From Stichopus chloronotus (taxonomy: Eukaryota > Echinodermata > Holothuroidea > Aspidochirotida > Stichopodidae), in assembly GCA_021234535.1 (NCBI GenBank), contig CM037838.1:21769009-21833008 (forward strand): a DNA stretch of 64,000 nt. The letters are read 5' to 3'. Numbering within the stretch: the first letter of the stretch is position 1; every line of letters starts with the position of its first letter. Shown here in pieces: positions 43,911 to 55,594 of the stretch. Position numbers and translations under genes: made by a program. The notes under the pieces are model-generated. The model worked only from the letters and a program-made list of their open reading frames with translations, did not search any database and was not told the DNA's origin.

Positions 43911-43991
43911 GCTTTGTGTCAGCCGATGGCAGTATGTAGCAATGCACAGGCGCAGTATATCTACAACGCAATGCATAGGCCTATTTTTAGC
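43911..43991 (+). ncRNA. U4 snRNA-like segment, 5S unit 3
   Basis: Type B form: gctttgtgtc, tggcagtatgtagcaatgc, caggcgcagtatatctac, then ggcctatttttag as Sm-like site. It is closer to U4 in the 5' part than the type A form, with one base fewer in the tagcaatg stretch. Confidence 0.3.
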
Positions 43992-46416
43992 ATCTCTGGT
44001 GGCTGCTATATATTTGAGGTGAAAGAAACAATAGTTGGTGTTACGGTCTATACGATTCAGATAGGATCTTTGAATTGGATGTAGCCTAAGAAAGAAAACA
44101 CATTCAAAATACAAAAATTTAAATTGTGCACATAAGCTGTAATCTGTTCCGAAGAAAATAGAATTGTCTGTCTGATAAAGAGAAAAAGACATATGATGGT
44201 GTAATTAACGTTCAATCACAGCCTATAGGCTAAGGACAATTTGGCGTTACAGGTTCGTCCCAGTATGGGTCCGGACTACCAAACCGCGGCGGTGGTAACA
44301 GTGATATAGTGAGAGGGGCCTATGTATGACTTGGGCTTGGTGAGGAAGTTACTGAATAGCCTACCCTGAGAAGCAATTTGGTGGAACAAAGTAGTCACAT
44401 ATTCCGTCGGTCCTGCCGCTGCCTCATATGCGGAGAAGAAAAGCAGTTCACACAAGCAATTATCTCCCCCGGGCTTTATTAGATCACCGGACTGGGGGGG
44501 GGGCCTCTTTTCCACTTGACTGTGGGCGTGGTTTCTGTATACCAGCATGATGACATTCATGAATGGCGTTGATCGCTAAACATGCTACTCCATAAAGTAA
44601 TAAAATATTTTGATAGTGTGAATATCCCCTTAACTGATATTTCTATTACCCACTGTAGGCTACTAATCCCAAAAATGAGAGACAAATTGAACACGACAGT
44701 GAGAATCAAGCAAATCTTCTACAGTCTCACACTAAGCTCATTAATTGGGCCTACGTGGCACTAACTGCTCTTACCTGTCATCACCCCAGTTTGTGCTGAA
44801 TGTCAGTCGGACTTTGTAAGTCAGCTGGGGACATTTTCTAATGTTGAAATGGAACAGCTAGCCTGAGGTCCGTATGTTTAGGCTCGTGGAACTTATTTGG
44901 TAGGCTGGTCATCGGCGTTAAGCTTGAGCACTATCGATCACCTTCAATGCTCCAAGCCTTCATTGAAATGTCCTGCTCGAACAAAGGGTTTGTAAACATG
45001 CACAGCCTATATAAGCAGATTGTGCGTTTTAATTGTTTCGTCATAGAAAAACGCGTAGACCTAACTTCCTACGCGTATGGCTATTTATTTTAATAATGGA
45101 TTGAAATTCATTAACCCTGGGGCAAATGGTTAGTGGTTTTGATTCCCGTATTTCTGAATATACATGTATATAAACTATTCAACTTGTCTTAGCCTTCTGT
45201 TACAATTTTTCGTCTGTGAGTCCCTTAAATCTATGAATATGGATGGAAGAAAAAACGATACATCAGAATTCCTTTCACTTTGAACCAAAACGATGTACAG
45301 TCGTTACTGGGTTCCAATACTGGGTCAGAAAAATTAGGCAATTCAACTATATTATGATGAAAAAAAAGCCACCGATAAATTAACATGGGGACCACAACAC
45401 TATTTCAGTTTGGGGAGAATTTTCCCTTTAGTCTGAACATAAATAGAGAAATATACGTGTACTTTGCTACGTCTTACACGAAGGGTCTCTCCGTCGAAGA
45501 TTCAGATGCAAACTCTCAGATTACAACAAGGACTGTGTTTACAAACTTGTTTGTCACATGTGAGTCAGGCTAACCAAGTGGAAATCGGAAAAATAGAAAT
45601 AACTTGTTATCTTGACAGAATTTTGTAAATTCTCGAGTCACTGATTTGGGCCGGAAAACTGATTCGACATCGGGGAGACAGAAATTTGTTAGTCCTGTCG
45701 GTACTTAGCCCACCCCCACAAAATATACATATTTATATGTACATTTTTTAGTTTCACCGTGCCTGCTTTGGTGGTGCTTGTGTATGTACTATGGTTGACA
45801 AAAGCACATTTCTAGATTTTTGAATGTAAACTTTCATATGTTGATATGATGTGGCGTATAGCATACAATTGTCCATGCTGATTTTTTTTTAAATGGCCCT
45901 TTAGTTCTTGGTGAAAAAAAAAAAAGCCACAAAAATTAACATGGACACGATGTGCTTATGTCTAGGGGGCTAGCGTACGTGAGATGCACTGTCCGAAATT
46001 TACGCCGCCCCTCCCCACTTTCATATTGTTTTCTTAGTCTATGAATCATGCATATATGACACACTGAAAAGAATGTCTGCTTACTTCTATAGGCGTACAA
46101 TAGTTTAAGAGTTGCTACAATTAACCAATTTACAATAACCCCAATCTTTTTCTTTTTTTCTTTTGTTTATACAAATTTCAACTCTAGAATTTCAATTTTA
46201 AAGGACCACAAAGAGTTTTTGACCATACTTTGATCAAACTTCAGCCGCCCGAGACAAGTGTAAATCTTTCTCGTAAGTTTAATCCATGAGACTGAGTAAT
46301 CCTTCTTAGCACTACATCTCGAGTTATGAACGAAATGGTGTTAGGTTTGAGATGCCGTAGCTACAATGTTCCTACACTAGATTACCCTTCCCCCTTGGGG
46401 AAGTATTCCATAAGGA

Positions 46417-46679
46417 TTTTTTTTTTTTGAGGTTGTTTCCTCTGTTTATTGGTTTTCAACCAAATTTACATAATTATAGGTCTAAAATACAAATCAAGTA
46501 AGTAAAGAAAGGAATAAGTTACAGTTCAATTGCAATGTTACTATTTACAATCTTAACAAACGAATTACCTTTTATCCATGTATCAAGAAATTTAGACAAA
46601 GAAGTCGATTAAAATCTACCTGTACCAGAAACCTTATTTCTTTAATAATGGATTGTTGTATCTGCTGTCCTGTTTTTTG
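46417..46679 (-). mobile_element. LINE 3' fragment, copy 2a
   Basis: Same 260-bp fragment and truncation as at 39771, with its own poly(A) (46417-46428) and target flank cataagga. Confidence 0.75.
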
Positions 46680-47227
46680 TTTTTTTTTAGGTTGTTTCCT
46701 CTGTTTATTGGTTCTCAACCAAATTTACATAATTATGCAATACAAATCAAGTAAGTAAGAAAAAGGAGTAAGTTAAAGTTCAATTACAATATCACTATTT
46801 ACAATCTTAACGAAAGAATTACCTTTTATCCATGTATCAAGAAATTTAGGCAAAGAAAGTAGATTAAAATCTACCTGTACCCGAAACCTTATTTCTTTAA
46901 TAATGGCTTGTTGTATCTGCTGTCCTGTTTTAGCTTGACCTTCAAACACATGAATACATCTGGTCTTCCACACAATGAATTTACATATGACAAATACTAA
47001 CCAAATTCTATTTAAGACTACGTTGCAGACTGTGTCCGTAGTAGAGCCGTAAAGAAAAAAGTCTGATTTTAAATCGGTTTTGTTGTTTACCAAACGACTG
47101 TATATACCTTTTGCCCAAGAGATGACAGGCTTAATGTTGGGACATTCCCAAAATAAATGATTGTTGGTTTCGACCACCTTACAGTATTCCCTAGGACAAA
47201 TACCTTCCCCCATCCCCCAGCGGGCAA
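46680..47227 (-). mobile_element. LINE 3' fragment, copy 2b, with intact C-terminal frame
   Basis: 550-bp 3' end. The - strand frame 46773-47213 is open for 146 codons and holds the Cys/His knuckle typical of L1/Tx1 ORF2 C-termini (CKVVETNNHLFWECPNIKP), ending SDIVIEL-stop. 5'-truncated at 47227, then target sequence tccatatggaatatttcc. Confidence 0.8.
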
Positions 47228-47317
47228 TCCATATGGAATATTTCCTTACGGGGACATAGGGAAGACAGAATACAAAGAATAGTACTATTCCTACAGAGAA
47301 GAAAACTGAAAAAGAAA

Positions 47318-47437
47318 AAGCCTATGACACCCAGTATTCCCAGGCGGTCACCCATCCAAGTACTGACTGGGCTCGACGTTGCTTGACTTCGGTGATCGGA
47401 CGAGAACCGGTATATTCAACGTGATATGGTCGTAGGC
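47318..47437 (-). rRNA. 5S rRNA gene 4
   Basis: One substitution against consensus in the 3' strand of helix I (cctatgacac on the + strand), giving a single C-A mismatch. Nucleotide 24 is U. Terminator present. Confidence 0.92.
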
Positions 47438-47601
47438 ATTTACTTGAGAAAAAATGAGCTACTTATTGTGTTCACCGTGACCTCAATTATTGTGGGATTA
47501 AAACATTAAATTAATATTTTGATATTGTGTTATAAGTTTGGTACGTGTTAAAACGAGTAACATTTAGGAGTGAAATGATTATGTCTGCTACCGGTGTGGT
47601 T

Positions 47602-47681
47602 GCTTTGTGTAAGCCAATGGCAGTATGTAGCAAATGCACAGGCGCAGTATATACAAGGCAGTGCATTGTCCTATTTTTAGC
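47602..47681 (+). ncRNA. U4 snRNA-like segment, 5S unit 4
   Basis: Type A form, same as at 40621 apart from one T fewer in the Sm-like site. Confidence 0.3.
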
Positions 47682-48751
47682 CGGCATCATCGTAATCTTT
47701 CATCCTTCCAGCTTTCATCCTCCAGAGAATCGATCTATAGTAATGAACTCATTTCCAAAATACTTGAGGTGGGGGGGGGGGGGGGTGAAGGTATCATCAC
47801 CCTTTCATTGTTTGCCAAATGCTTCAAGAAGGTGAAATTTAAGAGGATGCATAATTCATTATAATTCTTTTATACACTCCGTCCATCTAACGATATTACA
47901 TAGGTTGATTTTTTAAAAGTTTAGTATTGATTACAAAATTGCAAACACAAGATTCCTATTTCGAAGATGGGTACATGCAGCTTAGAACAACTCAGGAAGT
48001 GCCGTTTCCGGCCATGGGGGGGGGGGGGGACTTTTAGGGTAAAATTTCCAGTGCCGGTAGGCCACCCCCACAAATATCCGTGCCTACTTTGGTGGTGCTT
48101 GTGTGTGTGTGCTTACTATATGGTTGGCAAAAGAGATTTCAAATTTTTGAATGTAAACTTAAATATGTTAACATGATGTGGCCTATAGCACACAATTGTC
48201 CATGCTGATTTTTTTGAATGGCTCTTTGGTTCATGGTAAAAAAAAGGAAACGCCACAAAAATTAACATGGAAACGATGTGTTTATGTCTAGGAGCTAACG
48301 TACTTGAGATGCACCGTCCGAAGTTTACGCCGCCCCTCCCCACTTTCATATTGTTTTCTTAGTCTATGAATCATGCATATATAACACACGGAAAAGAATG
48401 TCTGCTTACGTTTAGGCCTGCGATAGTTTAAGAGTTGCTGCAGTTACTCAATTTACAATAACCCCAATTTTTTTTCTTGTTCTCTTTTTTTTTATACAAA
48501 TTTAAACACTATATATAAATTTCAATTTTAAAGAAAGCGTATTGATTAACTTGCCGGTGTCACTGACATAAATTCTGGTACAGACAAGCGTAAATATTTT
48601 TTGCGAGCTTGATCTCTGAGAGTAATTATCTTCCTTCATAGCACTACATCTCGAGTTATGAACGAAATAGTTTTAGGTTTGAAATGCCTGCAATGTTCCT
48701 TCATTAGATTACCCTTCCCAAGTAATCAAGTACTATGTAAGGAATATTTCC

Positions 48752-48999
48752 TTTTTTTGTACAAATGTTAAATACAAAAGTGTACATTTACTTAACTAAG
48801 AGTGTAAAATAAATATAGTACTTACAAGTATTTACAGCTTTTTTAATTTAACATAACATTACCATTCCATCATTGAAATTTTCCGCTGCTTACGTTACAA
48901 TATCTTTTTAAGTGGAAGGAAGCACTCTTTGTTTTACCTATTTGCATGTATGAACATACAAGACTTTGAAAAAGATACAAGGAATATTTAGATATTTAG
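48752..48999 (-). mobile_element. poly(A)-tailed element X, copy 2
   Basis: As at 43313 but lacking about 30 bp next to the tail. Its flanking direct repeat reads atgtaaggaatatttcc on both sides, whereas copy 1 has atataagg on both sides. Confidence 0.62.
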
Positions 49000-49102
49000 A
49001 TGTAAGGAATATTTCCTTACGGGGACATAGCCAGGGAAGACAGTAGACAGTAAAATACAAACTAATGTACTATTCCTACAGAGAAGAAAACTGAAAAAGA
49101 AA

Positions 49103-49222
49103 AAGCCTACGACACCCAGTATTCCCAGGCGGTCACCCATCCAAGTACTGACTGGGCTCGACGTTGCTTGACTTCGGTGATCGGACGAGAACCGGTATGT
49201 TCAACGTGATATGGTCGTAGGC
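49103..49222 (-). rRNA. 5S rRNA gene 5
   Basis: Consensus sequence with C at nucleotide 24; helix I and internal control region intact; terminator TTTTT. Confidence 0.95.
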
Positions 49223-49395
49223 ATTCACTTAGGAAAAAAATAGTTTCTTATAGTATTCACCTGTTGAATTAAGTCTCAATTATTGTGGACCTAAAGCATA
49301 AAACTAATATTTTGTTATTGTGCTATAAGTTTGGTACGTGTTTAAACGAGTAACATTAAAGAGTTCTAATGATTAGGTCTGCTACCACTTTAGTT

Positions 49396-49475
49396 GCTTT
49401 GTGTCAGCCGATGGCAGTATGTAGCAATGCACAGGCGCAGTATATCTACAACGCAATGCATAGGCCTATTTTTAG
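49396..49475 (+). ncRNA. U4 snRNA-like segment, 5S unit 5
   Basis: Type B form, same as at 43911. Confidence 0.3.
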
Positions 49476-51390
49476 CATCTCTGGTGGCTGCTATATATTT
49501 CAGGTGAAAGAAACAATAGTTGGTGTTACGGTCTATACGATTCAGATAGGATCTTTGAACTGGATGTAGCCTAAGAAAGAAAACACATTCAAAATACAAA
49601 AATTTAAATTGTGCACATAAGCTGTAATCTGTTCCGAAGAAAATGGAATTGTCTGTCTGATAAAGAGAAAAAGACATATGATGGTGTAATTAACGTTCAA
49701 TCACAGCCTTTAGGCTAAGGACAATTTGGCGTTACAGGTTCGTCCCAGTGGTGGCAACAGCTAGTGATATAGTGAGAGGGATGTATGACTTGGGCTTGGT
49801 GAGGAAGTTACTGAATAGCCTACCCTGCGAAGCAATTTGGTGGAACAAAGTAGTCACATATTCCGTCGGTCCTGCCGCTGCCTCATATGCGGAGAAGAAA
49901 AGCAGTTCACACAAGCAATTATCTCCCCCGGGCTTTATTAGATCACCGGACTGGGGGGGGGGGGCCTCTTTTCCACTTGACTGTGGGCGTGGTTTCTGTA
50001 TACCAGCATGATGACATTCATGAATGGCGTTGATCGCTAAACATGCTACTCCATAAAGTAATAAAATATTTTGATAGTGTGAATATCCCCTTAACTGATA
50101 TTTCTATTACCCACTGTAGGCTACTAATCCCAAAAATGAGAGACAAATTGAACACGACAGTGAGAATCAAGCAAATCTTCTACAGTCTCACACTAAGCTC
50201 ATTAATTGGGCCTACGTGGCACTAACTGCTCTTACCTGTCATCACCCCAGTTTGTGCTGAATGTCAGTCGGACTTTGTAAGTCAGCTGGGGACATTTTCT
50301 AATGTTGAAATGGAACAGCTAGCCTGAGGTCCGTATGTTTAGGCTCGTGGAACTTATTTGGTAGGCTGGTCATCGGCGTTAAGCTTGAGCACTATCGATC
50401 ACCTTCAATGCTCCAAGCCTTCATTGAAATGTCCTGCTCGAACAAAGGGTTTGTAAACATGCACAGCCTATATAAGCAGATTGTGCGTTTTAATTGTTTC
50501 GTCATAGAAAAACGCGTAGGCCTACCTTCCTACGCGTATGGCTATTTATTTTAATAATGGATTCAAATTCATTAACCCTGGGACAAATGGTTAGTGGTTT
50601 TTATTCCCGTATTTCTGAATATACATGTATATAAACTATTCAACTTGTCTTAGCCTTCTGTTACAATTTTTCGTCTGTGAGTTCCTTAAATCTATGTATA
50701 TGGATGGAAGAGAAAACGATACATCTGAATTCCTTTCACTTTGAACCAAAACGATGTACAGTCAACAATCGGGTAGTCATGGAAACAGCCTGAAGCAGCG
50801 AATGGTGTATACGTAAACAAAGAGATATGCGCGCTTACCGCAGTGGAACGTAGACGCAAACGCAGTGACTGCATTAAATCAAACCGGCCTGGTCAAACTT
50901 ACTGAATTTCTATATACCAGTCTCTGATCACTCACCAGGTTGGAGGTCCAAATCTACCATGGTTACTGGGACTGTGAAGGTGATCACTTGTACTAGAAAA
51001 TGTTACTATGGTGGTACCTTACCATCCGGCGTCGTTATAGCTCCTGTTAAGCGTGCCGAGTAATTTTACTCATCTTCAGTAATTTTTCTTGAGCGTTACA
51101 GATTTTCACTGGTCAAAACAAATACGTCGACTGGTTGTTACATAATAAAAGGATTCACGACTGCCCCCAATCATTTTAATTTCATATAGAGCCGGCTGCC
51201 ATCTTTCACTGTGTTGTATAGCTGTAGAAGTTGTACTTGTAAGGTGCATAGTACGTTCACATTGTAAATAACAATTGGTTTAAGAAGGTCGTTGTGGGCT
51301 CTCTGAAAAGCTAAGACCTGGAAAGACAATCTCCGAGACCATCACAACTAGAGAAATAAGATCACCAGTAAAATTAGCAGTGTTGTGAGG

Positions 51391-51580
51391 CTCGAGTCAC
51401 TGACTGGAGTAGGACTCGAGTCACAATGTTTGAAGACTTGACTTGACTCGAGTCACTTGCATCAAAAGACTCGAGTCAGACATTTGAGAAAGTGGAAAAG
51501 ACTCGACTCGACTCGACTCAGTATGTAGAAGGGACTCGACTCGAATCGAGTCACTATGCTGGATGACTCTACTTGACTCA
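51391..51580. repeat. GACTCGAGTC palindromic repeat cluster
   Basis: Around ten copies or near-copies of gactcgagtca and gactcgactcga in 190 bp. Each unit is self-complementary. Repeated at 61122. Confidence 0.75.
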
Positions 51581-52458
51581 AGTTTTTTCACAATGACTAG
51601 AGTAAAGCTGTCAGCAAACAATATGATGTCAAATGCTGTTTTGGTGTACATTTCAGGAAATGCATTACCAGTTGATTAATTGGAAACGGCAATAGAAACA
51701 GCTGACCCGTTGTAATTAGACTTTGTCTAGATTCTCTGTCGATTGAATTTCGTTCACCTACTGCTTCAATGAGGGTGTATGCCGTAGATTATGTATTACA
51801 TTTAAAGTAGTTATACAATTGTGTTTCAATGCAAATTGCGCGTAGGATGTTCATATTTGATGTGTACTTTCTCTTTTTTGTGTAATATCGTGAGTATTGT
51901 GGGTATTGTGTGATAAATTTTCGTGTTGCTGATAACTGGGGGAAGAACAGATTTTCGAATGCTAGTGATTACAGGAAGTATTCCAGTGTTCCCGTTTACT
52001 GAAGAATGTCATTTTGTTCAGTCAGTGCCACGATTGATAGTTTGTAAATACTGGCGCTATTCTTGAACAGCTGGAGTAAAAAAAACATCAATAAAAACAT
52101 TATGACTGACTTCCTTGAACAGCTACAAAATTTTATGTCATATCATATCATATTGCTGTAGTCATTTTCTGGGTGTATACACTATATTACACTATATTAT
52201 TCTGGGTTTGTAAACTAGTATATTACACTATATATTCTGGATGTATACACTATATTACACTATATCAACCTCGTTCCTATTGGAAAAAGGTTAATATAGT
52301 GTAAGCATAACTATGGTGTAAGTGAAAGAGAATGGAAAGAAATTGATTGAAGTGTACACATGTGTTACTTTTCTGGACCTTCACCCGACCTATACCGACC
52401 ACCCAGACTAACAGTCAATCCCCTCTCACACCACCGCCAATTCGAGTCACATCATCAT

Positions 52459-52528
52459 CCACCCACCCTTCACCCACCTTCACCCTCACCCACCTTCACC
52501 CTCACCCACTGTCACCCAACCATCACCC
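52459..52528. repeat. CACCC minisatellite
   Basis: Units such as ttcacccacc and ctcaccc in tandem; the - strand is G-rich (GGGTG). A related tract follows at 52841-52915. Confidence 0.7.
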
Positions 52529-52532
52529 GGCA

Positions 52533-52840
52533 CACATTGCACGGCATACACAGGGACAGAGTGTATATTGATCACACATTCATGTGGTCCTTGTTGCAGC
52601 TCAAGGGGACATGTGGCACTTCTGTTCGGATTGTGTTTGCACAAGGAGGAGTTTTAGACAGTCTGTCGGTGGAAGGTGTAGTTGTAAGTGGTTGTGAGAA
52701 TTGGAACTGTCTGGGGGACGGGTATCTGCCTTAAAAGAAAATCTTTGTATTTTGGCCGCCTTTAAAAGTCTTTTTGAATATAAGTGGTTATACGTTGAAA
52801 ATTGACTTGCAGGGAATTTTATTGAAATTTTATTTTATGA
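52533..52840. repeat. 300-bp direct repeat, left copy
   Basis: Matches 53803-54130 over about 300 bp (tacacagggacagagtgtat through tttaaaagtctt), about 1.27 kb apart and some 10-15 percent diverged. Internal DNA has no coding domain. The ends lack a clear TG...CA, so an LTR call is not supported. Confidence 0.65.
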
Positions 52841-53802
52841 CCCACCTTCACCCTCACCCCCATCCACCCCCTTCCCTTCACCCAACCATCACCCATCCTC
52901 ATCCGCTCACCCCCTCCGCCAGTCGGGTCACTTCTAGCGTCTCCACTTCTGTGATGCTCCCATGATTTATCAAGTATCATACGGCCTAGCTAACACTTCG
53001 AGGCTTTGTAGGGTACCATAAAATCTGAGAAAGATTTCGGTGAGCCGAGGATTGGATGAGAGACTAGGGGAGCTGATTTAGGCGGGGCCACAGGGACACT
53101 GATTGATGATATTAAGATGGTTTTGGTCATGAAATTTAATAGAACGTAGACATCACCCAGATCACTCACTCTCATTTAAAGCATTTTGTGGAATCGGTGT
53201 CCAATTTGAATTGGTAGCCATGATCTTGAAATTTCAAATGATCATGACAGTTTTAATTGTTAGACATGTATCGTCATGTACTCCTAGTGTATTCTGAGTT
53301 AAATGATCATATGGGTACCTTAACCTAGAAGTATCAATCTCCTTTACATTTAAAGTCATAAAAAGCGGCCATTTTGAAAAATAATGGGAAATATGTTTGG
53401 CGCTTACCCTACGATTGATTGGTATCGTCTAAGGCTGTGCCAATTTTCATACTTTTCCCCCAATTTTGCCCAATGGTGTTACCATATTGCAGCACTAAGC
53501 TGGAGGCAGAGTAGATAAGGAATATCCTAATGACTTAGCTTGCTGTACGATTAAAAAAAAAATGTGTATATTTTTTTTCTTCTTCGCTCCCCGAAACCTG
53601 GCGTAAGGTTTTTAGGGAAAAGTTTGAGGCTAGATGTCTCCCAAACTTTCAATTGCAAATCCCCCCCCCCCCCCACCCGTGGTGTCAATGATCTTGTTTT
53701 GAGGACAGTCACTTTTCAGAGAAAGCTACACTTTGGGTAAGTAAAATTCTCAGTTGGTTTTGCTCTTTGATCGACAACATATGTTAAAGGTGCAGTGTAG
53801 CT

Positions 53803-54130
53803 CATATTGCGCGATATACACAGGGACAGAGTGTATATTGATCACACATTCATGTGGTCCTTGTTGCAGCTCAAGGGGACATGTGGAACTTCTATTCGGA
53901 TTGTGTTTGCACAAGGAGGAGTTTTAAACAGGCGGTGGAAGGGGTGGTTGTCGGTGGTTGTGAGATTTGGAACTGTCTGGGGGACGGGTATCTGCCTTAA
54001 AAAAAAAAAAAAAAACTTCGTACTTTGGCTGTCTTTAAAAGTCTTCTTGAATTTAAGGGGTTATGTTGAAAACGGACCTGTAGGAAATGGACCTGAAAAT
54101 GGACGTGCCATTTTGTCGAACTTTATTTTG
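53803..54130. repeat. 300-bp direct repeat, right copy
   Basis: Partner of 52533-52840; it has a longer internal A-run (about 17 A near 54000). Confidence 0.65.
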
Positions 54131-55330
54131 GTCTTTGAATTTAAGGTCAATGCAGCTGTCGTCCCTACTGTATTCCTGCAATTCTCTTAAGCAATTTTTT
54201 TTTATGACGTTGCTGGGTTTCAATACTGCGTCAGAAAAATTAGGCAATTCAACTATAGTATGATGAAAAAAAAAAAGAAGCCACCGATAAATTAACATGG
54301 GGACTACAACACTATTTCAGTTTGGGGAGAATTTTCCCTTTAGTTTGAACATAAATAGAGAAATATACGTGTACTTTGCTACGTCTTACACGAAGGGTCT
54401 CTCCGTCGAAGATTCAGATGCAAACTCTCAGATTACAACAAGGACTGTGTTTACAAACTTGTTTGTCACATGTGAGTCAGGCTAACCAAGTGGAAATCGG
54501 AAGAATAGAAATAACTTGTTATCTTGACAGAATTTTGTAAATTCTCGAGTCACTGATTTGGGCCGGAAAACTGATTCGACATCGGGGAGACAGAAATTTG
54601 TTAGTCCTGTCGGTACTTAGCCCACCCCCACAAAATATACATATTTATATGTACATTTTTTAGTTTCACCGTGCCTGCTTTGGTGGTGCTTGTGTATGTA
54701 CTATGGTTGACAAAAGCACATTTCTAGATTTTTGAATGTAAACTTTCATATGTTGATATGATGTGGCGTATAGCATACAATTGTCCATGCTGATTTTTTT
54801 TTAAATGGCCCTTTAGTTCTTGGTGAAAAAAAAAAAAGCCACAAAAATTAACATGGACACGATGTGCTTATGTCTAGGGGGCTAGCGTACGTGAGATGCA
54901 CTGTCCGAAATTTACGCCGCCCCTCCCCACTTTCATATTGTTTTCTTAGTCTATGAATCATGCATATATGACACACTGAAAAGAATGTCTGCTTACTTCT
55001 ATAGGCGTACAATAGTTTAAGAGTTGCTACAATTAACCAATATACAATAACCCCAATCTTTTTCTTTTTTTCTTTGTTTATACAAATTATAACGCTAGAA
55101 TTTCAATTTTAAAGGACCACAAAGAGTTTTTGATCATACTTTGATCAAACTTCAGCCGCCCGAGACAAGTGTAAATCTTTCTCGCAAGTTTCATCCATGA
55201 GACTGAGTAATCCTTCTTCTTAGCACTACATCTCGAGTTATGAACGAAATGGTGTTAGGTTTGAGATGCCGTAGCTGCAATGTTCCTTCACTAGATTACC
55301 CTTCCCCCGTGGGGAAGTATTCCATAAGGA

Positions 55331-55593
55331 TTTTTTTTTTTTTGAGGTTGTTTCCTCTGTTTATTGGTTTTCAACCAAATTTACATAATTATAGGTCTAA
55401 AATACAAATCAAGTAAGTAAAGAAAGGAATAAGTTACAGTTCAATTGCAATGTTACTATTTACAATGTTAACGAACGAATTACCTTTTATCCATGTATCA
55501 AGAAATTTAGACAAAGAAGTCGATTAAAATCTACCTGTACCAGAAACCTTATTTCTTTAATAATGGATTGTTGTATCTGCTGTCCTGTTTTTT
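55331..55593 (-). mobile_element. LINE 3' fragment, copy 3a
   Basis: Same 260-bp fragment as at 39771 and 46417, poly(A) at 55331-55343. Confidence 0.75.
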
Positions 55594-55594
55594 G

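Larger units (their letters stand above)
43792..47317. repeat. 5S spacer, type B (short form)
   Basis: Shares the 5S-proximal block, then diverges completely from type A just after the U4-like segment (tctggtggctgctatatat onward). It lacks the 3.4-kb part found at 50762-54205 and resumes at 45290 with the shared end block. Two LINE fragments sit at its end. Confidence 0.78.
47438..49102. repeat. 5S spacer, type A, with insertion
   Basis: The first half is nearly identical to 40457-41030 and the second half to 42590-43660, so it is a recombinant of the two neighbouring A spacers. Carries element X copy 2. Confidence 0.75.
51344..54205. repeat. segment C of spacer B, first copy
   Basis: 2.9-kb block repeated at 61075-63940 with high identity. 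It contains, in order, CTCGAG palindromes, a tatattacactata tract (52140-52270), CACCC minisatellites and two 300-bp direct repeats. Confidence 0.8.
49223..55330. repeat. 5S spacer, type B (long form)
   Basis: The most complete B spacer: 49223-50760 matches 43792-45290, 50762-54205 is absent from the short form, and 54205-55330 matches 45290-46416. Small conserved frames in it (such as 54297-54485, 62 codons, repeated at 45385) are explained by the duplication. Confidence 0.75.

Noticed and set aside
45385..45573. 62-codon frame conserved at 45385 and 54297
   Set aside because: Identity is explained by recent spacer duplication; there is no upstream promoter, splice context or independent conservation.
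51391..51580. CRISPR-like array reading of the palindromic cluster
   Set aside because: Units are contiguous and variable without unique equal-length spacers, and the DNA is eukaryotic.
53797..53905. tRNA-like box A (gtagctcatattg) and box B (attcggattg) in the right direct repeat, suggesting a SINE
   Set aside because: Spacing is about 95 bp, box B is poor and no cloverleaf forms.
52533..54130. LTR retrotransposon reading of the paired direct repeats
   Set aside because: No TG...CA ends, primer-binding site, polypurine tract or coding domain visible.
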